From NVTR01 sp036479015 (GTDB lineage Bacteria > Pseudomonadota > Alphaproteobacteria > Rhodobacterales > Rhodobacteraceae), in NCBI GenBank assembly GCA_036479015.1, contig JAZGFB010000034.1, positions 18,743 to 82,742 on the forward strand: DNA of 64,000 bases, read 5' to 3'. A program made the translations under genes and the position numbers. Below are positions 1 through 9,229 of the stretch, in pieces (position 1 is the first letter of the stretch; each line of letters opens with the position of its first letter). The notes under the pieces were generated by a model. The model had not been told where the DNA came from, did not search any database, and worked only from the letters and a program-made list of their open reading frames with translations.

Positions 1-522
1 ATTGAATTTGGCAAACCCGGCTGCCGCAAATGCAATTATCGGCGAGCTGCCCAAGATGACGCTTTGGTAGCGCTCTGGGTGCATTGTGGTCCCCAGAACG
101 CCGATATCTGCGTGATAGGCAATGAGCGCCTGTTCAACCTCTGCTGTATTTCCACTGCGAAGATTGATGCGGACGGCGGGGTGTTTTAGGCGAAATCGGC
201 TGAGTAATTCGGTGACGTGGGACGCAGAGTCAGCGATAATGTTCAAGGTGCCCGTGGCGACAGATCTGGATTCTGTCAGAAAATCCAGGGCCTGGGATTC
301 AATTTCAAACAATTGACTGGTGATGGCAAACAACTGTTTGCCCTGGTTAGTAAGCCGGGTCTGCTTCTTGCTGCGGTCAAACAGCAATATATCAAATTCC
401 CGTTCCAGGCTGAGAACCTGGTCAGAAACAGCTGACTGTGTCAGCCCAATTGCCCTGGCGGCCAAGGAAAACCCGCCATGCAGAGCAACGTTTTGGAAGG
501 CTCGAAGCTGGGTGTGTTTCAT
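1..522 (-). CDS. LysR-family transcriptional regulator (partial, 3' end outside window)
   Basis: The reverse strand reads 174 codons without a stop from an ATG at 522 to the window edge, so the C-terminus is missing. The first 60 residues form a LysR-type winged helix-turn-helix (starts MKHTQLRAFQNVALHG; the recognition part contains LTQSAVSDQVLSLE), followed by the linker helix and the start of the effector-binding domain (TGTLNIIADSASHV). It is divergent from phnW with 118 bases between the starts, the usual layout of a LysR gene and its target. LysR-type PhnR regulators are known beside phosphonoacetate hydrolase genes, so control of phnWAY by a phosphonate ligand is a fair inference. The ligand cannot be read from the sequence. 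Confidence 0.88.
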   Translation of the reverse strand, partial: MKHTQLRAFQNVALHGGFSLAARAIGLTQSAVSDQVLSLEREFDILLFDRSKKQTRLTNQGKQLFAITSQLFEIESQALDFLTESRSVATGTLNIIADSASHVTELLSRFRLKHPAVRINLRSGNTAEVEQALIAYHADIGVLGTTMHPERYQSVILGSSPIIAFAAAGFAKFN

Positions 523-557
523 CTGGGGTTCTCGCGAGTTATTTATAGGTTTTCCTG

Positions 558-573
558 ATAGTGTTATAACTAT
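558..573. promoter_or_regulatory. Candidate LysR operator dyad between regulator and phnW
   Basis: The AT-rich divergent spacer contains an inverted repeat, ATAGT, six bases, ACTAT, lying 68 bases before the phnW start and 36 bases before the regulator start. An AT-rich interrupted dyad in a divergent LysR spacer fits an operator, but it does not show a clean T-N11-A core, so this is a weak call. Confidence 0.35.
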
Positions 574-640
574 TAACGATTTTACATATAGCAAAAAATA
601 ACTGTATCAGCCAGGTAGTGACAGATCAGCGGGTGATAAG

Positions 641-1828
641 ATGGCAAATTCCAACAGCACTATTCAACCACCACATCTGGGCGAGCCGTACCTGCTTACG
701 CCGGGGCCGCTGACCACATCACTTGCGGTAAAACAGGCAATGTTGCGCGATTGGGGCAGTTGGGATGGTGAGTTTCGTGCCATGACTGCGAAGATGCGCG
801 CCATGTTGCTGAACCTGATCAATGACAAAGACGGTGCGTTTGACTGTGTCCCGATGCAAGGCAGCGGCACGTTTTCGGTAGAGGCGATGTTGGCATCTTT
901 TACCCCGCGCGATGGCAAGGTGTTGGTGCTGTCAAACGGTGCCTATGGCAAGCGGACGGTTGAGACGCTGGAATATTTGGGCCGGGATCACGTGGTGATC
1001 GACAAGGGTGATTATCTGCCGCCCCGCGGTGAAGAAGTAACGGCCGCTTTGCAGGCTGACCCTGACATTACCCATGTTGTTGTGGTGCATTGCGAAACCA
1101 GTTCAGGCATCTTGAACCCGGTGGCGGAAATTTCCGAGGCGGTTTATGCGCAGGGGCGAAAACTGCTGATCGACAGCATGAGCGCCTTTGGCGCGATCCC
1201 GCTGGATGTGAGCGAAATTCGCTATGAGGCGATGGTGTCATCGGCCAATAAATGCATCGAAGGTGTGCCGGGGTTCGGATTTATCATCGCCCGCTTGGAT
1301 GAGCTGGAAGCCGCCAAAGGCCGCAGCCATTCCCTAAGCCTGGATGTGCATGCCCAGTGGGCACATATGAACAAGACCGGGCAATGGCGATTTACCCCGC
1401 CGACCCATGTGGTGGTGGCGTTTCTGGAAGCACTGAAAGCGCATATCGCTGAGGGCGGTGTTGCCGGGCGCGCTGCGCGGTATGCCAATAACCGCGATGT
1501 GGTGGTGGCGGGCATGCGGGGGCTGGGGTTTGAAACCCTGCTGAAAGACCGCTGGTTGTCGCCGATCATCGTGACGTTTTTCTGCCCCGCCGACCCGGCA
1601 TTTGAGTTTGAACAGTTTTATCAGTTGATGAAAGCCCGCGGCTTTATCATCTACCCTGGCAAGCTGACGGTGGCGGCCAGTTTCCGCATCGGCTGTATTG
1701 GTCAGATGGATGGGGATGTGATGCGTGCCGTTGTTAAAGCGGCCGGTGACTGTCTAAGTGAAATGGGCGTGGCTGACGCACACCCACCTAAAGCTGCACT
1801 AATTGAACGGGCCAAATTGGCCGCATGA
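641..1828 (+). CDS. phnW: 2-aminoethylphosphonate--pyruvate transaminase PhnW
   Basis: PhnW moves the amino group of 2-aminoethylphosphonate to pyruvate, giving phosphonoacetaldehyde and alanine, the first step of AEP breakdown. The 395-residue protein is a class V aminotransferase of usual family length. The early LLTPGPLTTS matches the family N-terminus, and the PLP lysine lies in SSANKCIEGVPGFGF (Lys204). PLP-contact segments MQGSGTFSVEA (72-82) and LLIDSMSAFGA (175-185) are present. It is the first gene of a tight phnW-phnA-phnY row, 20 bases before phnA, and divergent from the LysR gene. The following PhnA and PhnY show that phosphonoacetaldehyde goes to phosphonoacetate rather than to a PhnX phosphonatase. 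Confidence 0.95.
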   Translation: MANSNSTIQPPHLGEPYLLTPGPLTTSLAVKQAMLRDWGSWDGEFRAMTAKMRAMLLNLINDKDGAFDCVPMQGSGTFSVEAMLASFTPRDGKVLVLSNGAYGKRTVETLEYLGRDHVVIDKGDYLPPRGEEVTAALQADPDITHVVVVHCETSSGILNPVAEISEAVYAQGRKLLIDSMSAFGAIPLDVSEIRYEAMVSSANKCIEGVPGFGFIIARLDELEAAKGRSHSLSLDVHAQWAHMNKTGQWRFTPPTHVVVAFLEALKAHIAEGGVAGRAARYANNRDVVVAGMRGLGFETLLKDRWLSPIIVTFFCPADPAFEFEQFYQLMKARGFIIYPGKLTVAASFRIGCIGQMDGDVMRAVVKAAGDCLSEMGVADAHPPKAALIERAKLAA

Positions 1829-1851
1829 ATACCTGACAGAGGAACCAAGTG

Positions 1852-3096
1852 ATGACGATAACGACCCCTGTGATTGTGAATGATCGCACTTACGCCGCCC
1901 CAAAAACCTGCGCCATTGCGATTTGTCTGGATGGCTGTGAACCGGCCTATCTGGATGAGGCGATTGGCGCGGGCCTGATGCCCAACCTGAAGCGCATCAA
2001 AGAAACCGGCACCGTGCGTTTGGCGCATTCTGTTGTGCCGTCTTTCACCAACCCAAACAACATGTCGATCGCAACGGGCCGCCCGCCATCGGTGCACGGG
2101 ATTTGCGGTAACTTTCTGTATGATCCGGAAACCAAAACCGAAGTGATGATGAATGATGTGCGGTTCCTGCGCGCGCCAACGATCTTTCATAAGTTTCAGC
2201 AAGCGGGTGCGCGGGTTGCTATTGTGACAGCAAAAGACAAATTGCGCGCGCTTTTGGGGGCCGAGCTGACGTTTAACGACGACACCGCGATTTGTTTTTC
2301 CGCCGAATGTTCGGACACAACGACCGTGGAGGAACACGGTATTGAGAACGGCAGCAAATGGACGGGCATGGATGTGCCAGAGGTGTATTCTGCCGAACTG
2401 TCCGAGTTTGTTTTTGCCGCTGGCGTTAAGCTGTTGGCGGAATGGAAGCCGGATGTGATGTACCTGACCACGACGGATTTCATCCAGCACAAGCACGCGC
2501 CCGGCGCGCCAGTGGCCAATTCGTTCTATGAGAATTTTGATCGCTACCTTGGCCAGTTGGACGAAATGGGCGCGGCGATTGTGATCACCGGTGACCATGG
2601 CATGAAGCCAAAACACCACGCGGATGGCAGCCCAAATGTGGTTTATATTCAGGATGTCATGGACGAATGGCTGGGCGAGGCTGTGGCCCGTGTGATCCTG
2701 CCGATTACCGACCCTTATGTGGTTCACCACGGCGCGTTGGGTTCATTTGCAACCATGTATTTGCCCGCTGACGCGGACCGTCAGGACATTATCGACCGTC
2801 TGGCCAAAATTGATGGCATCGAATTTGTCTGTGGCCGGGAAGAGGCATGTGGCCGGTTTGGTCTGCCTGCGGATCGCATCGGTGACATTGTTCTGACTTC
2901 TGGTGAAAACGTCACCATTGGGACGTCTGAGCACCGCCATGATCTGGCCGCGCTGAAAGACCCATTGCGCTCGCATGGGGGCTTGCATGAGCAAACAGTG
3001 CCGTTCATCGTGAACCGCGTGCTGGAACTGGATGGTGCGCCTGATTTGCGGAATTTCGATGCATTTTTCGTTGCGACCAAAGCCGCGGCACTTTGA
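1852..3096 (+). CDS. phnA: Phosphonoacetate hydrolase PhnA
   Basis: PhnA splits the C-P bond of phosphonoacetate to acetate and phosphate in the cytoplasm. It belongs to the alkaline phosphatase superfamily and uses two zinc ions. The expected ligands are visible: Asp27 in ICLDGCEP, the nucleophile Thr66 in PSFTNPNN, Asp209 and His213 in TTDFIQHKH, Asp248-His249 in ITGDHGM, and a late His375 in SHGGLH. The length of about 414 residues is normal. A GTG at 1849 directly precedes the ATG at 1852; GAGGAA at 1839-1844 serves either, and I prefer the ATG. There is no signal peptide. Confidence 0.94.
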   Translation: MTITTPVIVNDRTYAAPKTCAIAICLDGCEPAYLDEAIGAGLMPNLKRIKETGTVRLAHSVVPSFTNPNNMSIATGRPPSVHGICGNFLYDPETKTEVMMNDVRFLRAPTIFHKFQQAGARVAIVTAKDKLRALLGAELTFNDDTAICFSAECSDTTTVEEHGIENGSKWTGMDVPEVYSAELSEFVFAAGVKLLAEWKPDVMYLTTTDFIQHKHAPGAPVANSFYENFDRYLGQLDEMGAAIVITGDHGMKPKHHADGSPNVVYIQDVMDEWLGEAVARVILPITDPYVVHHGALGSFATMYLPADADRQDIIDRLAKIDGIEFVCGREEACGRFGLPADRIGDIVLTSGENVTIGTSEHRHDLAALKDPLRSHGGLHEQTVPFIVNRVLELDGAPDLRNFDAFFVATKAAAL

Positions 3097-3115
3097 TTTG
3101 AAGGATAAAAACACC

Positions 3116-4567
3116 ATGCCGGAAAATAAAGACTTTAGAAATGAAGGCATGCGCATCGGCGGCGAGGTGGTGTTCACTGATGCAGTGATTGAGGTGACGT
3201 ACCCCTATACTGGCGAAGTGATCGGCACTGTCCCCGCGGGCACTGCCGAACATGCCAAGCGTGCGTTTGAGATCGCGGCGAATTACAAATCTAAGCTAAG
3301 CCGCTATGAGCGCAGCAAGATTTTGCAGCGCGCCGGTGAGCTGATTGGCGAGCGTCGTGAATACCTGGCCAAGTGGCTGACGCTGGAGCTGGGAATTTGC
3401 CACCAGCATGCGATCTATGAGACCAAGCGCGCGCAGGATGTTTATCAGTTTGCGGCAAGTCAGGCATTGAACGATGACGGTGAGATTTTTTCGTGCGACC
3501 TGACCCATAACGGTAAAGAGCGCAAGATTTTCACTAAGCGCGAACCGGTCAATGCGATTTCGGCGATTACGCCGTTTAACCACCCGCTGAACATGGTCAG
3601 CCACAAGATCGCCCCGTCGATTGCCACCAACAATTGCATGGTCTGCAAGCCAACTGAGCTGACACCACTGACGGCCATTGCCTTGGCCGACATCCTGTAT
3701 GAGGCGGGTCTGCCGCCTGAGATGTTCCAGATTGTGACGGGCTGGCCCAAGGATATTGGCGATGAGATGATGGTGAATGAACACATCGACATCATCACCT
3801 TTACCGGCGGTGTGCCGGTGGGCAAGCTGATTGCTTCCAAGGCGGGATATAAACGTCAGGCGTTGGAGCTGGGTGGCAATGATCCGTTGATAATCTGCAG
3901 TGACCTGAGTGATGCCGATCTGGAAAAGGCCGCGACCATTGCTGTGGCGGGTGCCACCGGCAATTCGGGGCAGCGTTGCACCGCGATCAAACGTATTTTG
4001 GTTCAGGAAAGCGTGGCCGAAAGGTTCGTGCCGCTGGTTCTGGAAAAAGCCAAGGCGATCAAATTTGGCGATCCGCAGGATCCGGACACCCAATTAGGCT
4101 GTGTGATCCATGCACAGGCGGCTGAATTGTTTGAAAACCGCGTGCTTCAGGCGGAAAATGAAGGGGCGAAGATCCTGTATCATCCGGGGCGTCAGGGTGC
4201 ATTGCTGCCGCCGATTGTGGTGGACCATGTGCCCCATGACAGCGAGCTGGTGATGGAAGAAACCTTTGGTCCGATTATACCCATTGTGCGCGTCCCGGAC
4301 GATGATGAAGAGGTGATGCGCATTTCAAATTCGACCGACTTTGGCCTGTCTTCAGGCGTTTGTACCAATGATCTGAACCGCGCAATTGCCTATATCAACG
4401 GGCTGGATGTGGGCACCTGCAACATCTGGGAACAGCCCGGATACCGGATTGAAACATCGCCCTTTGGGGGCATCAAGGATAGCGGCAATGCCGTAAAGGA
4501 AGGTGTGACCGAAGCGATGAAATTTTTCACCAATGTCAAAACTTATTCACTGCCCTGGCCGACGTGA
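3116..4567 (+). CDS. phnY: Phosphonoacetaldehyde dehydrogenase PhnY
   Basis: An NAD-dependent aldehyde dehydrogenase of 483 residues that oxidises phosphonoacetaldehyde to phosphonoacetate, joining PhnW to PhnA. The catalytic set is intact: Asn155 in TPFNHPLN, Glu251 in ALELGGNDP and Cys288 in GNSGQRCTA. The reading frame stays open upstream to 3032 inside phnA, but the ATG at 3116 is the likely start, with AAGGA at 3101-3105 and 19 bases after the phnA stop. Family members differ mainly in the substrate pocket, so the assignment rests on the PhnW and PhnA neighbours as well as similarity to PhnY. Confidence 0.93.
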   Translation: MPENKDFRNEGMRIGGEVVFTDAVIEVTYPYTGEVIGTVPAGTAEHAKRAFEIAANYKSKLSRYERSKILQRAGELIGERREYLAKWLTLELGICHQHAIYETKRAQDVYQFAASQALNDDGEIFSCDLTHNGKERKIFTKREPVNAISAITPFNHPLNMVSHKIAPSIATNNCMVCKPTELTPLTAIALADILYEAGLPPEMFQIVTGWPKDIGDEMMVNEHIDIITFTGGVPVGKLIASKAGYKRQALELGGNDPLIICSDLSDADLEKAATIAVAGATGNSGQRCTAIKRILVQESVAERFVPLVLEKAKAIKFGDPQDPDTQLGCVIHAQAAELFENRVLQAENEGAKILYHPGRQGALLPPIVVDHVPHDSELVMEETFGPIIPIVRVPDDDEEVMRISNSTDFGLSSGVCTNDLNRAIAYINGLDVGTCNIWEQPGYRIETSPFGGIKDSGNAVKEGVTEAMKFFTNVKTYSLPWPT

Positions 4568-4913
4568 ACGCGTGGGGGCAGAACTGGACTCATCTAATGC
4601 CGCCATTTGGCGGTATCCTGAAACATAAACTCGATCAATCTTGTCGTAAGTGAGTGAAAGTTTTGAAAATATCTTGACAGAGCGGTACGGCTTGCACAAT
4701 TCTTTTCAGGAGATGGTGTGCCGCTGGGTTTGACAGAATCGGCAATTGCGTTGGATAGTTCCTGGGGAGGAAGAAAACTGGATACCACTGGTCATGTAAT
4801 CAACGGGTGTCGCGTCAAGTTTTGTGACGGGTTTTCAAAGCCATCAAAGTTTTACAATCGCAATCACTCTACTTTTCGAAAATCATAATAAAATAAAAAA
4901 GGGAGAATAATAA
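4568..4913. other. 346-base intergenic region before the ABC importer
   Basis: I see no convincing gene here. A small hairpin (CCGCC, four bases, GGCGG at 4600-4613) follows phnY but has no T-run, so it is at most a weak terminator. Two TTGACA hexamers (4674-4679 and 4730-4735) are possible -35 elements, neither with a good -10 at standard spacing. The last 60 bases are AT-rich and end in a strong GGGAG ribosome site for the binding-protein gene. I found no Pho box by eye. The importer probably has its own promoter here. Confidence 0.5.
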
Positions 4914-6965
4914 ATGAAAACAGTACTTTATTCAGGGGTCGCGCTGATCGCGCTTACCGGGGGGGCCTTTGCTGGGTCACACTCTGGTTGTGCCGGGATC
5001 ACACTGGCCGATATGGACGGGGTTGCCGAAGGCAAATACCGCCAGCAATATGAATTGTCCGCGTACCAGGATGCCGCCGGTTGCGAAATGACGTTTCAGG
5101 GTGATCCGGCAGCAGATGCCAACAACGCCCGTATTCGTGGCAATGGTGCGCTGATGGACCTGGCAGACCGCATTCCGGCAGAGCCGCTGGTGGTGGTGCC
5201 CTATGATGCAATTGGCAGCTATGGCGGAACGCTGGACGTTCTTTCAAACGCGACAGAGGCCGGCACATCCGATTTCCTTTCGGTGCGCCATGTTAACCTG
5301 GTGCGCTTTTCTGACGATCTGCAAACCATTGTGCCAAACATTGCCAAAGACTGGTCATGGAATGATGATTTCACCCAGCTGACGTTCTTTTTGCGCGACG
5401 GCCACAGATGGTCTGACGGTGCTCCGTTCACCTCTGCTGATGTGAAATACTGGTATGACAACCTGGCACTGAATTCCAACATCATTGAAAAGCCGAAAGA
5501 CTATGTATTGGTCGCCGGTGAGCGGATGACAGTGGACACACCAGATGCAACAACTGTTGTGTTCAATCTGCCCGCGCCTAAGCCTGGCCTGTTGGCCCAC
5601 TTTGCAACATCGTTTGCGCAGGGGTTTCAGCCAAAGCATTTCCTAAGCATTTGGGATCCGGAATTGAACCCATCAGCTGATGCAGATGCACAGGCAGCAG
5701 GGTTTGAAAATGGCTATGCGGTTATTTCAGCTTATTTCGGTAATTCGGACTGGACAGACACACCGTCACCATTGCTTAACAGCCCTACCAAAGTTGCGGC
5801 ATTGCCAGCGGATGTTGTGCCAACCCTGGAAAGCCACATCTATGTGACTGATACGACAGAAGGCCGCCATCTGGTTGCCAACCCGTATTTCCACCAGGTA
5901 GACACGGCCGGTAACCAACTGCCCTATATCAGTGAGCAGGATGAGATTTATGTGAACGAAAACGAAGTTCGCATTCTGAAGCTGGTCAACGCAGAGGCTG
6001 ATTATAAAGCGCAGTCATTGCAGCTGCCGTCAGCGCCATTGCTGTTGGAAAATCAGGAAAAGGGCAACTTTACCGTTGAACTGAAGCCTGAAATTACCAT
6101 GGCGAACTTTTCGTTTAACCTGACCCATGAGGATCCGGAAAAGCGTAAAGTATTTGGTGATCTACGGTTCCGTCAGGCGATGTCTGTGGCGATCAACCGC
6201 GATGAGATCAACGAAGTTGCGTTCTTCGGTCTGGGCGAAACCAAGCAGTATATTGGTTTCTCACCGGCCCCTAGCTTTGTTGATCCAAAATGGGCGCAGC
6301 ACTTTGCCCAATATGATCCGGCAATGGCCAACAGCCTGCTGGATGAAATTGGCATGGCTGACACCGATGGCGATGGTTTCCGCGAATTGCCAAACGGCGA
6401 AAAGCTGGTGCTGAACCTGCAATTTTCTACGCAGGGTATTGCCGGTCAAGTGGTTGAGCTGGTCGGGCAAAGCTGGGCCGAAGTTGGCATCCAGTCATCC
6501 GTGAAAGAGGTTACTCCGGACGAATACCGTTCGCAGCAGTCTTCTAACAAGCTGGATGTTGGGACGTGGCGCAAAGGTCAACCAATGGGCATTGTTCTTG
6601 GTAACAACGAACTGTTTGTGCCGCCGTTTGAAAACTACTTTGGTCACCGCACAGGTATGCTGTGGGCCGAATGGGTTGACAGCAATGGTGCCAGCGGCGT
6701 TGAGCCACCGGAATATGTTAAGGAAATGATTTCCGATATTAACATCTTCCAATCTGCAGCAGCTGGTTCAGCTGAATCAGATGGTGCTGGTGCGCGTCTT
6801 GTCGAAAATCTGGTGAGCAACCTGTTGTTCATCGGGGTGGTACAGGCCCCTGCGCCAATCTACCACAACAACGCGCTGAAGAACTTTACCGAGTTCAAGA
6901 CGCAGTCATATGAGTATTACCGGACATATCCGTACCGGGCCACTCAGTGGTACCTGGACGAATAG
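4914..6965 (+). CDS. ABC transporter periplasmic binding protein, family 5 (peptide/opine type), with N-terminal extension
   Basis: A 683-residue extracellular solute-binding protein of the peptide/nickel/opine family (SBP_bac_5). A Sec signal peptide ends near residue 20 (LIALTGGAFA). Between it and the usual start of the fold (SYGGTLDVL, near residue 101) is an extra stretch of about 75 residues with two cysteines (26 and 57) that could form a disulfide. The core is typical: WSDGAPFTSADVKYWYD near 163-179 and a later DLRFRQAMSVAINRDEIN. The family usually runs 500-600 residues, so this is a long member. It is the first gene of a five-gene importer just after phnWAY. The substrate is not readable; the family carries peptides, glutathione, nickel, opines and agrocinopines. 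Confidence 0.88.
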   Translation: MKTVLYSGVALIALTGGAFAGSHSGCAGITLADMDGVAEGKYRQQYELSAYQDAAGCEMTFQGDPAADANNARIRGNGALMDLADRIPAEPLVVVPYDAIGSYGGTLDVLSNATEAGTSDFLSVRHVNLVRFSDDLQTIVPNIAKDWSWNDDFTQLTFFLRDGHRWSDGAPFTSADVKYWYDNLALNSNIIEKPKDYVLVAGERMTVDTPDATTVVFNLPAPKPGLLAHFATSFAQGFQPKHFLSIWDPELNPSADADAQAAGFENGYAVISAYFGNSDWTDTPSPLLNSPTKVAALPADVVPTLESHIYVTDTTEGRHLVANPYFHQVDTAGNQLPYISEQDEIYVNENEVRILKLVNAEADYKAQSLQLPSAPLLLENQEKGNFTVELKPEITMANFSFNLTHEDPEKRKVFGDLRFRQAMSVAINRDEINEVAFFGLGETKQYIGFSPAPSFVDPKWAQHFAQYDPAMANSLLDEIGMADTDGDGFRELPNGEKLVLNLQFSTQGIAGQVVELVGQSWAEVGIQSSVKEVTPDEYRSQQSSNKLDVGTWRKGQPMGIVLGNNELFVPPFENYFGHRTGMLWAEWVDSNGASGVEPPEYVKEMISDINIFQSAAAGSAESDGAGARLVENLVSNLLFIGVVQAPAPIYHNNALKNFTEFKTQSYEYYRTYPYRATQWYLDE

Positions 6966-6985
6966 TCTGATTACCGTATGATTTT

Positions 6986-7015
6986 GCCACGGGCGATTTA
7001 TGGATCGCCCGTGGC
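6986..7015 (+). promoter_or_regulatory. Perfect 12-bp stem-loop after the binding-protein gene
   Basis: GCCACGGGCGAT and its exact complement flank a six-base loop 20 bases after the stop of the binding-protein gene. No T-run follows, so it is not a standard intrinsic terminator. Stem-loops in this place are known in importer operons (for example after malE), where they protect the upstream mRNA from 3' exonucleases so that the binding protein is made in excess over the permeases. Confidence 0.75.
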
Positions 7016-7076
7016 TACCAATATATAAACGCCCCGAAATAAACCGGGCGAAAGATATTCAGGGGGGCGCAAGCCA

Positions 7077-8081
7077 ATGGTTCAGTTTCTGCGTTTCGCA
7101 TTTATTCGCGCGCTTCTTGCGATGTTCACATTGGTCTTGGTGTCCTTTATTGTTTTCAGTCTAATGGAGCTGGTGCCGGGCGATTGCGCCGAACGCTATC
7201 TTGCGTTTAAGAACACCACCGGCAGCGGTATTTCCGTGGCCGATATTGAATCAGAACGTATACGGCTTGGTTTGGATAAGCCCTATATTACCCGCTGGGT
7301 TTCCTGGATTTTCAACGCCTTTCAGGGTGAATTTGGCGACAGCTGCATCCTGCGCGTTAACATTAGCCAGCTGTTGGGTCAGAAATTTTACATCAGCCTG
7401 GGCATTTGCCTGACGTCATTACTGGTGGCCTATATCATCGCCATCCCTGTGGGCATCATTTCAGCCACATCAAACAATGCCACGCTGAATAACTCGCTGC
7501 GTCTGGTCAGCTACTTGGGTCTGGCGATGCCAAACTTTTTGTTGGCGCTGATGATCATGTTGTTTTCAACGGTGTTCTTTGGCGACAGCCTGACCGGGCT
7601 ATTTTCGAAAGAGTTCCGAGATGCGGCCTGGTCCTGGGACAGGGTCAAGGATTTCATGGGTCATATCTGGCTGCCCGTGTTTATATTGGCATGGTCGGCA
7701 ACGGCCTTTGCCATTCAGACCGTGCGCGCGCTTATGTCTGACGAAATTGGCAAGCTATACGTCACCGCGGCGTCAGCCCGGGGGGTTGCGGGGCGTCGAT
7801 TGCTATGGCGATACCCGGCGCGCCATGCACTGGGCCCGATCATCAATTCATTGGGGTTTGACCTGAACCGAATTTTCAACGAGCTGCCAATTATCGCGCT
7901 GATCCTGACATTGACGGAGGCTGGATCATTACTGTTGGAGTCACTGGCGCGATCCAACGATCAACAGCTTGCAGGTGCGATCATATTCTTGCTGACCGCC
8001 AGCATCGTGGGGTTGAATTTTATCACTGATATCATTCTTGCCCTGACCGATCCACGCGTCCGCCGCAGTATTTTGGGATAG
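7077..8081 (+). CDS. ABC transporter permease, DppB-like
   Basis: An inner-membrane permease of 334 residues from the dipeptide/opine class. It starts with a membrane segment (residues 8-30), a periplasmic loop, then a block of five segments with the ABC coupling motif (VTAASARGVAGRRLLWRYPARHA region, near 223-243), which contacts the ATPase. The segment ELVPGDCAERYLAF after helix 1 is characteristic of DppB/OppB proteins. It lies 111 bases after the binding protein and 5 bases before the second permease, so they should be co-transcribed. Confidence 0.9.
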   Translation: MVQFLRFAFIRALLAMFTLVLVSFIVFSLMELVPGDCAERYLAFKNTTGSGISVADIESERIRLGLDKPYITRWVSWIFNAFQGEFGDSCILRVNISQLLGQKFYISLGICLTSLLVAYIIAIPVGIISATSNNATLNNSLRLVSYLGLAMPNFLLALMIMLFSTVFFGDSLTGLFSKEFRDAAWSWDRVKDFMGHIWLPVFILAWSATAFAIQTVRALMSDEIGKLYVTAASARGVAGRRLLWRYPARHALGPIINSLGFDLNRIFNELPIIALILTLTEAGSLLLESLARSNDQQLAGAIIFLLTASIVGLNFITDIILALTDPRVRRSILG

Positions 8082-8086
8082 TCAAC

Positions 8087-9229
8087 ATGACAGATACAAC
8101 AGCCATAAATGCCAACGCGGACCAAGGCCTGAAAGAGGCGTATTTCACCGCCGGTCAGGGGCAATTGATCTGGACCCGGTTCAAGAAACAAAAGGCCGCC
8201 ATGGTCGGGGTGATGGTGTTGGTGGTGTTGATCCTGTCGGGCCTGTTTGCACCGTTTTTGACGCCCTACACCCCGACAATTGCCGGGCGTGACAGCGGCT
8301 ATCAAAATGGTGCGCCGCAAATCCCGAAGTTTTGGGATGAGAACGGCTTTTCTGCCCGGCCGTTTATATATACGCCCAGCCGTGAACGCTCGGCTGCAAC
8401 CAATTTCAGGTGGGTCACGACGGTAGATCGCGACGCGCGCCGGTATATGACCTTTTTCCCAAAGGGCGACAAATATAAGCTGTTTGGCATATCGGGTTCA
8501 CGGCATCTGTTCGGCGTGGATGAAGGTAAAATCCATCTGTTTGGCACGGATGGCGGCGGCAAAGATATCTTTTCGCGCACCTTTCATGCGATCAATACAT
8601 CGCTTGCTGTGGGGACCATCGGCGTCTTCATTGCCTTTTTTATGGCGCTGATTATCGGCGGCATATCGGGGTATTATGGCGGCTGGATCGATTCAATCTT
8701 GCAAATGATCACCGATGCGGTGCGAACGATTCCGGCGATACCACTGTTTATGGCATTGTCGGCGTTCATCCCAATTGAATGGAGCGCTGAGGCGAGATTT
8801 TTATTCATCTCAATGATCCTGGGCTTTATCGGCTGGCCGACCTTGGCGCGGCGGGTGCGCACGCATTTGTTGACGGAACGAAACCAGGAATATGTGCTGG
8901 CGGCGCAGCTGTGCGGGGCCAGCCCCAGCCATATTATTCGCAAGCACCTTTTGCCCAGTTTTACCAGTTACATCATTGTCGATCTGGTGATTTCGTTCCC
9001 CTATATGGTGCTGTCGGAAACCGCGCTTAGTTTTATCGGGCTGGGTCTGAAAGACCCGGTTAATTCCCTGGGGGTAATGCTGCAAAGCGTGACCTCGGCG
9101 GATGTTTTGCTGAATTACCAATGGTACTTTATCCCGGTGATTTTCTTCATAACCCTTGTGCTTGCATTTGTGTTCGTCGGTGACGGGTTGCGCGATGCGG
9201 CGGATCCTTATGGGGATACAAAAAAATGA
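8087..9229 (+). CDS. ABC transporter permease, DppC/YejE-like
   Basis: The second permease, 380 residues. After the first membrane helix (about 43-63) comes a loop of roughly 110 residues, longer than in E. coli DppC, ending in HLFGTDGGGKDIFSR, the conserved entry to the membrane domain. The coupling motif is near EYVLAAQLCGASPSHIIRKH (residues 268-287). The long loop is seen in the YejE-like and opine-type branch and may contact the large binding protein. Its stop overlaps the start of the next ATPase gene by four bases (ATGA). Confidence 0.9.
   Translation: MTDTTAINANADQGLKEAYFTAGQGQLIWTRFKKQKAAMVGVMVLVVLILSGLFAPFLTPYTPTIAGRDSGYQNGAPQIPKFWDENGFSARPFIYTPSRERSAATNFRWVTTVDRDARRYMTFFPKGDKYKLFGISGSRHLFGVDEGKIHLFGTDGGGKDIFSRTFHAINTSLAVGTIGVFIAFFMALIIGGISGYYGGWIDSILQMITDAVRTIPAIPLFMALSAFIPIEWSAEARFLFISMILGFIGWPTLARRVRTHLLTERNQEYVLAAQLCGASPSHIIRKHLLPSFTSYIIVDLVISFPYMVLSETALSFIGLGLKDPVNSLGVMLQSVTSADVLLNYQWYFIPVIFFITLVLAFVFVGDGLRDAADPYGDTKK

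Noticed and set aside
1702..2730. Long reverse-strand open frame opposite phnW and phnA
   Set aside because: It is a shadow of the phn genes, rich in His and Arg, with no recognisable domain and no ribosome site.
4600..4613. Terminator after phnY
   Set aside because: The stem is only five base pairs plus one wobble and no T-run follows.
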